5,070 nt of DNA from Alphaproteobacteria bacterium (lineage in GTDB: Bacteria; Pseudomonadota; Alphaproteobacteria; Micropepsales; Micropepsaceae). Made by a program: the position numbers and the translations under genes. Positions 1-5,070 of the stretch are shown here, piece after piece (the stretch's first letter is position 1; each line of letters begins with the position of its first letter). The notes beneath the pieces are model-generated. The model saw only the letters and a program-made list of their open reading frames with translations. It had not been told where the DNA came from and ran no database searches. The stretch is from assembly GCA_028869725.1 (NCBI GenBank), contig JAGWRJ010000558.1:1-5070 (forward strand). The letters are read 5' to 3'.

Positions 1-1507
1 CATCGTCAAAGGTGAGCGCGATTTCCTTGCCGTAATGGGCGCCAAACTGGCGCACGACATAGGTGGAGGGCAGGTGGGTGTAGTGCTCGTCGTCAATGTC
101 GCCGGTCTTGCTGTCGATTTCGAGGGTGCGGCTGCCGGTTTGCGGCTCGGCTTCGACGCGCAGAATTTCGCCGGCACCTTCGGTGTCGATGTCGTTCTCG
201 AAGGGAATCCGGTAAAGCGTGTTGGGAACGGGCGCACCATAAGGGCGGCCCATGACGCTCCATACGGCGGGATCTTCCGATCCCAGACGCCACACCGCAT
301 AGCCTGCAGGCTGATAGATGTCGGCAGCGTGGATGTCGTCGAAGGCCGTGGCCGCGTCGAGGAACCAGACGTCGTGTCGCTCGCCATTCTGCTCGTAGGA
401 AAAGTGCGGGTTGTTGGTCGCACCGTCAAAGCGGACATCGGCACCCGCATCGTGGGCGTCGATCATCGCCTGCTGGAAGCTGAGCTCGTACGTACCGTCC
501 TTGTTCCAGTCGTAGCCATAGGCGCCGATGGCGATGATGGTATGGCTTGGCGCCAGCACCTTCATGCGCCTGTCGAGCTGGTTTTCGAACCAGTCCTGCC
601 CGGCCACGGCGCCCGGGTTGTCGGTCTCGGTGTGCTCGTCATAGGCCATGAGCACCGTGTAGTCGATCAAGCGGGCATAGGCGGCGAAGGGCCACGAATT
701 GTCGTCAAATGGCGCTGCCTGGGCGATGGTCCAGCCATGCGGACGGAAGCGCTGATGCAGCTCGGCGAGGAACAGCCACAGATCGTGGTACGAACGGTGG
801 GGGACGTTTTCGAAGTCGACGCAGATGCCCTGCAGACGATGGGCTTCGATGAATTGCGTGACCCCGTCGATCAGCGCCTTGCGCCGGGCCGGATTGGCCA
901 GAAGGCTGGCAAGCTCCTTGCCATGAAAGGTGCCGCCCCAGGCGTTCTGCAGGACTGGCACAATGGCCGTATTCGGCTTGTTGCGCAGGATATAGCCATA
1001 GAGCCGCCCGTTGAACGACGCGTTCAGCGTGGCATTGGGGCCTGACAGATCAAGCCAGGTCGGCATGATGGCATCGAGCTTGGGCAATGCGTGCCGCAAC
1101 GCCGGGTAGACATCATCTGCTGAGGCCCAGTTGGGGAAGAATGCGATCGAGAGAGGCCGGCCATTGCGCGGCAGCATGGCGCGCGAAAGCGGATGGGCGC
1201 GCATGCGCCGTTCATTGCGGGTACGGCGCAGGGATGCAAGGTGCGCCCGCCGGGCCCGCAGGCGCTGTGCCATGGATTCGGCGAGGTCGACAAGGCCAGG
1301 AGCTTCAGCCTTGCGCTCAAGCGCGGCCGTCTTGATGGCTACCAGCTGTCCGGGCATTTTGAGGCCCGACAGTGGTGTCGTCACGAACAGGCTGGCCAGA
1401 AAATAAAGTCCGACCAGGGTCGAGACGATGGCTACCGTCCAGCCAATCACGGAAATTCGCAGCGCGCGCTTGCCGCTCGCGTCGAAAAAAATCGGCTTAT
1501 CTGTCAT
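1..1507 (-). CDS. GH18 / polysaccharide deacetylase multidomain membrane protein, C-terminal part missing
   Basis: Reading leftwards from the ATG at 1507, 502 codons stay open to the window edge, so the gene is cut at its 3' end. Residues 18-42 form one hydrophobic span after a short basic N-terminus, which suggests a single-pass anchor with the rest outside the inner membrane. An Arg-rich stretch (82-109) follows. Residues ~119-425 look like a YaaH-type glycoside hydrolase 18 domain: FFPNW at 123-127, the catalytic strand GICVDFEN at 227-234 with D231 and putative acid E233, LMAYDEH at 286-292, GAYGYDW at 328-334, and AVWRLGSEDP at 404-413. A linker (~426-490) leads to IALTFDD at 496-502, the first metal-binding motif of a NodB/CE4 polysaccharide deacetylase. 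Known relatives with this order continue into a family 2 glycosyltransferase and reach about 1100 residues; that part is not visible. The likely role is cell-surface polysaccharide remodelling or synthesis; the substrate is unknown. No strong Shine-Dalgarno precedes 1507. The start was chosen because the FFD-plus-transmembrane N-terminus follows directly. Confidence 0.88.
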   Translation of the reverse strand, partial: MTDKPIFFDASGKRALRISVIGWTVAIVSTLVGLYFLASLFVTTPLSGLKMPGQLVAIKTAALERKAEAPGLVDLAESMAQRLRARRAHLASLRRTRNERRMRAHPLSRAMLPRNGRPLSIAFFPNWASADDVYPALRHALPKLDAIMPTWLDLSGPNATLNASFNGRLYGYILRNKPNTAIVPVLQNAWGGTFHGKELASLLANPARRKALIDGVTQFIEAHRLQGICVDFENVPHRSYHDLWLFLAELHQRFRPHGWTIAQAAPFDDNSWPFAAYARLIDYTVLMAYDEHTETDNPGAVAGQDWFENQLDRRMKVLAPSHTIIAIGAYGYDWNKDGTYELSFQQAMIDAHDAGADVRFDGATNNPHFSYEQNGERHDVWFLDAATAFDDIHAADIYQPAGYAVWRLGSEDPAVWSVMGRPYGAPVPNTLYRIPFENDIDTEGAGEILRVEAEPQTGSRTLEIDSKTGDIDDEHYTHLPSTYVVRQFGAHYGKEIALTFDD

Positions 1508-1757
1508 ACGCGTTACGCCCCGAAGGCCAAGTCCTAGACCAGAGCGACTGTCTGATCGTGCCGGGAGATCTTGTCGGATCCTCGCCGATCGGCCCTGCCG
1601 CGCCGCTCTGTGCGACGGCGATGGGCGCCCTTATGCGTGGGGCTTTTGTCAAATCTACGGCAGCAAGTTGGCCGGGCTCTGCCCCCAAATGCTCTGATCC
1701 GACCTGCCAATGGGCGCGGGGTATATAAGGCAAAGCCTGCACGTCTACCATCTCCCC

Positions 1758-1790
1758 CCAAGCTCCGGATCGCGCAATCCGGCTCCTTGG
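1758..1790. other. imperfect hairpin upstream of the GH18 gene
   Basis: The outer arms CCAAG (1758-1762) and CTTGG (1786-1790) pair. A small internal loop (CT opposite CTC) follows, then the inner arms CCGGAT (1765-1770) and ATCCGG (1777-1782) pair perfectly around a six-base loop, CGCGCA. That makes eleven base pairs in 33 bases. Neither side is followed by a run of T on its own strand, so it does not look like an intrinsic terminator. It lies about 250 bases before the GH18 start codon and could be a leader-RNA structure or a protein-binding dyad. Its role is not known. Confidence 0.4.
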
Positions 1791-2014
1791 CGCCATCTGT
1801 GCACACCATGCCAGGTGCCGATCAGCAGAGGTGGGAGCGGCAACGGCTACCTGCAAGAGGCGGTATGGTCAGCTAGCAGGGACGGGTACCCTCCGCATCC
1901 TATGGACTGGCGCGTGCTGTATCTGTGGATAGAGGCAGGTTTCTGCCGCGTTGTGGCGCGCAGGATCTGGCGCTGGCGCAATTGCGGCACGCTACCGGCA
2001 GTGGCGCTCAGCCC

Positions 2015-2032
2015 TTACCTCAGGTCAGGTAA
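2015..2032. repeat. small inverted repeat, TTACCT-N6-AGGTAA
   Basis: TTACCT at 2015-2020 is mirrored by AGGTAA at 2027-2032 around a six-base centre, CAGGTC. The centre also makes a tandem CAGGT on the plus strand. The size and symmetry suit a dimeric regulator's operator, but no gene starts close to it. In 1.2 kb of sequence such a dyad can arise by chance. Confidence 0.2.
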
Positions 2033-2329
2033 TTGTGCGACAGCCGATGATAAAGGACGCTGCGGAAACGGTTGTCCGCGCTGCAGAGGAACGCGTCGCG
2101 TCGTACGCCACCGCATCATCGCCATTACTTTCCGCTGGTAGCACCGCACGCATGCTCTGGTCCGGGCGTTTCGCAGGCAGTCTTGTGGATCTGTGACAAT
2201 TCTAGGACATAGACTTTTGCGGCACCGGACATGCGCGCCAGGCCCGATTTTCGAATCAGTGGATCAGACCTTTGGCAGCTGCACGAATCGCTCATCTGCG
2301 CCCAGCTGCTCCAGTCAGAGCTTCCCATA

Positions 2330-2356
2330 GGACCTGTGGTCCCGCCGGCATGCCGG
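2330..2356. repeat. two adjacent short dyads
   Basis: GGACC-TGT-GGTCC (2330-2342) is a tight five-pair stem with a three-base loop. Two bases later comes the perfect 12-base palindrome CCGGCATGCCGG (2345-2356). No T-run follows on either strand and no adjacent gene gives them a role. They are recorded as structure only. Confidence 0.2.
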
Positions 2357-2724
2357 TCTTTCAAAGGGGGGCGTCGCATCGGGCGGCATTACCGTTCTTG
2401 CCGCACCGCCAGTGGCAAGGCCCCTGCGATCTCCGGCACACCAGGAGCCCGGCCTGGCAGGGGCGCGACTGGACCTCGATTGTTGTGCGACCGCGGGCTT
2501 CCGATAGACCCAAGGCGGGCCTTCGTCCGATCGGATCGCGTCGGAGTTCGTAACGAGCGAGGTAAACCTGCTTGCCCGCTGCTCCCCGTCTTTCCGGTAG
2601 GCAGGTCGTTGCAGTGGCCAGGCCTCGTGCCAGTTGCGCCAGACGGGCACTTTCCTACGAGCATAGCTATCTCATGGGCCTTGACTGCTTTGGCTCCGGC
2701 CCGAATTGCTGCAACTCTAAGAGA

Positions 2725-2753
2725 TTGGCGCGATGACAGAGCTGGTGTATCAG
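2725..2753 (+). promoter_or_regulatory. possible promoter of the tRNA-Arg gene
   Basis: TTGGCG (2725-2730) and TATCAG (2748-2753) each match four of six bases of the sigma-70 -35 and -10 consensus. They are separated by exactly 17 bases. Transcription would start around 2760, only a few bases before the mature tRNA 5' end. The bases after the -10 box are GC-rich, as is common in stable-RNA promoters. The match is modest and rests mainly on position. Confidence 0.35.
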
Positions 2754-2763
2754 GCACGGTGGC

Positions 2764-2840
2764 GTCGCCGTAGCTCAGTAGGATAGAGCACGAGATTCCT
2801 AATCTCGGGGCCACAGGTTCGAATCCTGTCGGCGACACCA
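2764..2840 (+). tRNA. tRNA-Arg (anticodon CCU), CCA encoded
   Basis: A full cloverleaf can be drawn. The acceptor stem GTCGCCG (2764-2770) pairs perfectly with CGGCGAC (2830-2836). The D stem is GCTC/GAGC (2773-2776 with 2786-2789). The anticodon stem is CGAGA/TCTCG (2791-2795 with 2803-2807), and its loop TTCCTAA places anticodon CCT at 2798-2800, reading AGG arginine codons. The variable loop has five bases, and the T arm is ACAGG-TTCGAAT-CCTGT (2813-2829). Discriminator A2837 is followed by an encoded CCA. The gene reads towards the P450 gene, which converges on it from the opposite strand 80 bases away. tRNA genes of this kind are frequent integration sites for genomic islands. Confidence 0.96.
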
Positions 2841-2849
2841 GCTAAATCA

Positions 2850-2872
2850 ACCGCTTGCAAGTATTTTGCGGT
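2850..2872. terminator. weak inverted repeat between the tRNA and P450 3' ends
   Basis: ACCGC (2850-2854) and GCGGT (2868-2872) can pair around a 13-base loop. It lies between two convergent transcription units: ten bases after the tRNA on the plus strand and about 50 bases after the P450 stop on the minus strand. The stem is short, the loop is large, and the following T-tract is poor on both strands. It is the only candidate terminator in this gap rather than a convincing one. Confidence 0.2.
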
Positions 2873-2920
2873 CCCTGTGGACGCGAACTGGTGGATTCCG
2901 TTGATGCGGACGCTGTCGGG

Positions 2921-4156
2921 CTACCAGGAAGCTGGGAGCGTGCTCATGCCACGAAACAGAAAGCCTTCACGCCAGGCGGGCGCGTCGGTATTGACGCGCA
3001 ACGTCGGAAGTCTGCGCGCGAGTTCGGCAAATGCCACCCGGCCCTCCAGGCGGGCCAGTTCGGCGCCAGCGCAGAAGTGAATGCCACCACCAAAGCTCAT
3101 GTGGTTTGAGGCGTCGCGCGCGATATCGAATTCGTCGGGCCGGTCAAATACACGCGAATCGCGATTTGCAGCACCGATCAGGGTCAGTACCTTCTCGCCG
3201 GGGCGGACTGTCTGGCCATGTATTTCCCGTTCTTCGAGCGCGGTGCGATAGGTCGCTATCAGCGAACTTTCATAGCGCAATGTTTCATTGACTACTCCCG
3301 GTGCATGTCCTTCCGGGTCACTGACAAGTGTGTCCCACTGGTCTGGAAAGCGGTTGAGGCACAAAAGCCCGTTGCCGATCATGTGTGCCGTTGTCTCGAA
3401 GCCTGCGCCGAACAGGCCGATGGCGACGGTGATCAGTTCATGATGGGACAGGGCATCAACCCCGCCTCCCGACTGAACCAGTGCCGTCGTAAGGTCATCG
3501 CGCGGATTCCTGCTGCGCTCTAAGAACAGCTCGTCAAAGAAGTCTTCAAGCCTGGCGATTTCGCGGTCGGCGACATTCAGTTCGTCCTCCGACAGCGCCC
3601 GCGCTTCAAATACAATAAAGCTCTGCGCAATGGCATCGATGATGGCAGCAAGTCTTGGATCGAAGGGATCAACGCCCAGCATGTCGCACATCACAAGTAC
3701 AGGGAGCCTGTAGGCGAATTGGCCGATCATGTCGGCAGTGTGCGCCTGAGCCAGATCGTCAATTAACTGCGTCGTGATCTCCCGGATCCGCGGCTCCATC
3801 GCCCGGACACGTTTGGCGGTTAGTGCGCCTGTTACCAGTCCGCGTACCCGGGTGTGCTGGGGCGGATCCTGCATCAGGAAGACCTCGGAGAGCCAGCGGT
3901 AGGATGTATGGCCGAGCACGTTGAAATCAGGGCCGTAAAACAGCCGGATATTCTGGACGAAGTCGCCCTGGCCAAAGCCGGTGCGGTCCATCAGCGTGCT
4001 GCGTACATCATCGTGGCGGCTGACAACCCAATACCCATGGGCCGCCCGATGAATCGGGTCGTTTTCACGTAGCGCGGCAAAGGTCGGGTACGGATCAGCA
4101 CGCAGGTGCGGGGCATTGGGGTCAAACGGGTTGATTGAAGAAGCCAACTGCGTCAT
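2921..4156 (-). CDS. cytochrome P450 monooxygenase
   Basis: The complete 411-residue soluble bacterial P450 has no signal peptide or membrane anchor. The C-helix heme-propionate motif is DPPQHTRVR (97-105, with H101 and R105). The I-helix oxygen-activation motif is GAGFETT (250-256), with the acid-alcohol pair E254-T255. The K-helix ExxR is ETLR (291-294). The heme-binding loop FGGGIHFCAG (355-364) supplies the thiolate ligand C362. Length and motif order fit the class I family typified by CYP107/CYP105-like enzymes, which insert one oxygen atom using electrons from a separate ferredoxin and reductase. Neither partner is encoded in the window. The substrate cannot be read from sequence. The ATG lies 14 bases after the stop of the B12-binding gene, with only a weak GGTG-type ribosome site, so it is probably the last gene of the mutase operon. 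Sampled GC (~55%) is lower than in the GH18 gene (~63%). Confidence 0.95.
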   Translation of the reverse strand: MTQLASSINPFDPNAPHLRADPYPTFAALRENDPIHRAAHGYWVVSRHDDVRSTLMDRTGFGQGDFVQNIRLFYGPDFNVLGHTSYRWLSEVFLMQDPPQHTRVRGLVTGALTAKRVRAMEPRIREITTQLIDDLAQAHTADMIGQFAYRLPVLVMCDMLGVDPFDPRLAAIIDAIAQSFIVFEARALSEDELNVADREIARLEDFFDELFLERSRNPRDDLTTALVQSGGGVDALSHHELITVAIGLFGAGFETTAHMIGNGLLCLNRFPDQWDTLVSDPEGHAPGVVNETLRYESSLIATYRTALEEREIHGQTVRPGEKVLTLIGAANRDSRVFDRPDEFDIARDASNHMSFGGGIHFCAGAELARLEGRVAFAELARRLPTLRVNTDAPAWREGFLFRGMSTLPASW

Positions 4157-4170
4157 GCACCCGCACCGCG

Positions 4171-4599
4171 TTATGTCGAAGAACTGCTTGTGGTACCCGG
4201 CGTGGGCATAGGATCTGCATGGTACCCGGTCAGACGCTGAGCACCTTCGGTGATCTCGCTCATCTGCGATCCGGGGGGATAAACCTCAACGCCCTGGGCC
4301 TCGAGCTTCTTCTTCGCCCAGGGTGGAACCACCCCTCCCACCATAACCGGCAAGTCAGGCCTGATCTTCCGGGCCTCTGCGATTGCCCGTTCGGCGACCT
4401 CGATGTGTCCACCGATGGAAATTCCCAGAAGATCCACTTCCTTGTCGGAGATGGCCTGAACGATTTCCTCCCAGCTTGCCATACCCGCCATCACCACGTC
4501 GAAGCCGGCATCGCGCAGGGCGCGGGCTACGAGTGAGGCGCCGCGCCAATGGCCGTCAAGTCCAGTCTTGGCGATGAGGATACGTGCGGAATTTTTCAT
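4171..4599 (-). CDS. B12-binding small subunit of a two-subunit acyl-CoA mutase
   Basis: The 142-residue protein consists almost entirely of one cobalamin-binding Rossmann-like domain. The key motif GLDGHWRG (13-20) gives the DxHxxG signature with D15, H17 and G20; H17 should be the lower axial ligand to cobalt. VGGVVPP (87-93) is the conserved glycine turn that holds the nucleotide tail. The usual SxL segment, typically GxSxLSGAH in this family, appears here as GISIGGH (59-65), about two residues shorter. The C-terminal tail ends in a Pro/Ser/Thr-rich stretch. The size matches the small subunits of isobutyryl- and 2-hydroxyisobutyryl-CoA mutases rather than the domain fused to the end of classical methylmalonyl-CoA mutase. 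The gene follows the large subunit by eight bases and has a perfect AGGAGG site overlapping the upstream stop, which suggests coupled, near-equimolar translation. Substrate is unknown. Confidence 0.9.
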   Translation of the reverse strand: MKNSARILIAKTGLDGHWRGASLVARALRDAGFDVVMAGMASWEEIVQAISDKEVDLLGISIGGHIEVAERAIAEARKIRPDLPVMVGGVVPPWAKKKLEAQGVEVYPPGSQMSEITEGAQRLTGYHADPMPTPGTTSSSST

Positions 4600-4603
4600 A
4601 GGC

Positions 4604-4609
4604 CCTCCT
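4604..4609 (-). promoter_or_regulatory. Shine-Dalgarno AGGAGG overlapping the upstream stop codon
   Basis: Read on the minus strand, TAGGAGG joins the TAG stop of the mutase large subunit (4610-4608) to a perfect AGGAGG four bases before the ATG at 4599. This fixes the start of the B12-binding gene and implies translational coupling of the two mutase subunits. Confidence 0.8.
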
Positions 4610-5070
4610 AAACCGTGATCTGAGGGGCGACCCAGTCACCGAACACGTTGCGCCACACGTCGCCGACTTCGCCCAGTGTGACCTCTGCGTCCAGTGCATC
4701 CATCATGGCTGGCATGATGTTCTCGTCGCTACGGCACACCCGCTCCAGGTTACGCAGAGCGTCGGCAGCAGGCTTCTGTGCGCGGGTAGTGCGAACGTCC
4801 TTCAGCCGTTGCATGGCGACTTCGAACGCATCGCTTACGCCCACAAAGCCATCGACCTCAAATGGCGTTATGTCTGCCTTGAACTCGTTCACACCGACAA
4901 TGATCCGTTCGCGGCGTTCCTGTGCAAGAAAGTCTTCGTGCTGGTTTTCGTGGGCACAATTGTGGAGCCAGCCAGAATTCAGCGTTGCAAGGAAACCGCC
5001 ACGGGCCTGAATTTCCTCGAAGAAGGCCCATGCCCTTTCGATCAACTCAGCGGTCAGGGATTCAACGTAA
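4608..5070 (-). CDS. acyl-CoA mutase large (catalytic) subunit, C-terminal fragment
   Basis: The frame is open at the right window edge, and 153 C-terminal residues are visible of a protein that is usually about 560 long. The fragment opens with YVESLTAEL, followed by AW and a GG at visible residues 24-25. This is the conserved segment after the catalytic barrel of methylmalonyl-CoA mutase-type enzymes. Later IIVGVNEF (56-63) and ENIMPAMMDA match conserved blocks, and the protein ends FGDWVAPQITV without a fused B12 domain. That places it with large subunits that use a separate cobalamin subunit, which is the next gene. These enzymes rearrange acyl-CoA carbon skeletons with adenosylcobalamin radicals. 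The segment between GG and GVN has the usual length, but WLHNCAHENQH replaces the typical GYPQREI region. The residues that define the substrate lie in the missing N-terminal part, so methylmalonyl-, isobutyryl- or hydroxyisobutyryl-type activity cannot be separated. Confidence 0.9.
   Translation of the reverse strand, partial: YVESLTAELIERAWAFFEEIQARGGFLATLNSGWLHNCAHENQHEDFLAQERRERIIVGVNEFKADITPFEVDGFVGVSDAFEVAMQRLKDVRTTRAQKPAADALRNLERVCRSDENIMPAMMDALDAEVTLGEVGDVWRNVFGDWVAPQITV

Larger units (their letters stand above)
1508..2763. other. long stretch without a supportable gene
   Basis: This is about 1.25 kb between the GH18 gene, which reads away leftwards, and the tRNA. Open frames of 60-180 codons exist on both strands, as expected at this GC content. 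They overlap each other, and their translations are rich in Arg, Pro and Ser. I recognise no family motif in any of them, and none has a convincing start region. No insertion sequence, CRISPR repeat, integrase or known structural RNA signature (4.5S, RNase P, tmRNA) was recognised. It must hold the promoter and leader of the GH18 gene at its left end and the tRNA promoter at its right end. It also contains the small dyads listed separately. It could be a decayed gene remnant or carry an unrecognised small RNA. Confidence 0.55.

Noticed and set aside
35..1045. A 336-codon open frame on the plus strand.
   Set aside because: It lies wholly antisense to the GH18/deacetylase gene, whose minus-strand translation carries clear family motifs throughout. 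The plus-strand product is Val/Gly/Arg-rich with no recognisable domain and is a GC-driven shadow.
1647..1652. A perfect TTGACA on the minus strand, about 140 bases before the GH18 start.
   Set aside because: No acceptable -10 hexamer lies 16-18 bases downstream, where the sequence is GGCGCC-like. It cannot be called a promoter from sequence alone.
1722..1729. TATATAAG on the plus strand as a possible -10 box.
   Set aside because: The bases 17 upstream (GACCTG or CCGACC) do not resemble a -35 box, and no supported plus-strand gene follows.
1951..2196. An 81-codon plus-strand frame with a helix-like middle (IKDAAETVVRAAEERV).
   Set aside because: It briefly suggested a phasin-like or regulatory helix, but there is no conserved motif, no Shine-Dalgarno and no partner gene. 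The evidence is too weak to call a gene.
2231..2773. A 180-codon plus-strand frame in the gene-poor stretch.
   Set aside because: It runs into the tRNA gene, is rich in Arg, Pro and Gly, has no ribosome site or motif, and overlaps equally open frames on the other strand.
2389..2838. A 149-codon minus-strand frame beginning MSPTGFEPVAPRLGI.
   Set aside because: The N-terminus is the antisense reading of the tRNA T arm and anticodon arm, a well-known source of spurious GFEPV proteins. The rest shows no family.
2841..2920. Sequence after the tRNA considered as an insertion-sequence or att remnant.
   Set aside because: No terminal inverted repeat, no duplicated tRNA 3' end and no transposase-like translation could be found in this short gap.

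Overview
The window is a GC-rich bacterial chromosome segment. It most likely comes from an alphaproteobacterium, and a sphingomonad-type genome is my best guess. That guess rests on overall composition, on the three-domain GH18/polysaccharide-deacetylase architecture at the left end, and on the P450 and acyl-CoA mutase genes at the right end. No 16S or other phylogenetic marker is present, so the assignment is soft.

Left part (1-1507, minus strand): the first 502 residues of a large membrane-anchored protein. An N-terminal transmembrane segment is followed by a YaaH-type glycoside hydrolase family 18 domain. The window then cuts the gene exactly at the opening TFDD motif of a NodB-type polysaccharide deacetylase domain. 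Family members usually continue into a glycosyltransferase 2 domain, so roughly half the gene lies outside the window.

Middle part (1508-2763): about 1.25 kb with no gene I can support on either strand. It holds a good imperfect hairpin (1758-1790), small dyads (2015-2032 and 2330-2356) and a plausible tRNA promoter just before the tRNA. It is bounded by a complete tRNA-Arg with anticodon CCU (2764-2840, plus strand, CCA encoded).

Right part (2921-5070, minus strand): three tightly spaced genes read right to left. They are the C-terminal 153 residues of the large (catalytic) subunit of a two-subunit coenzyme-B12 acyl-CoA mutase, a separate 142-residue B12-binding small subunit, and a complete 411-residue cytochrome P450 with all core motifs. 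The gaps are 8 and 14 bases, so they are probably one operon. The mutase halves are clearly of the methylmalonyl-/isobutyryl-/2-hydroxyisobutyryl-CoA mutase superfamily. Both depart from the usual consensus, so the substrate is open. A P450 paired with a carbon-skeleton mutase suggests processing of a branched or tertiary-carbon compound: hydroxylation, then CoA activation, then skeletal rearrangement. This is inference.

Hand-counted GC in sampled lines is about 63% in the GH18 gene and about 55% in the P450 gene. The tRNA therefore sits at a compositional step and could mark an island boundary, although no integrase or duplicated att site is visible here.
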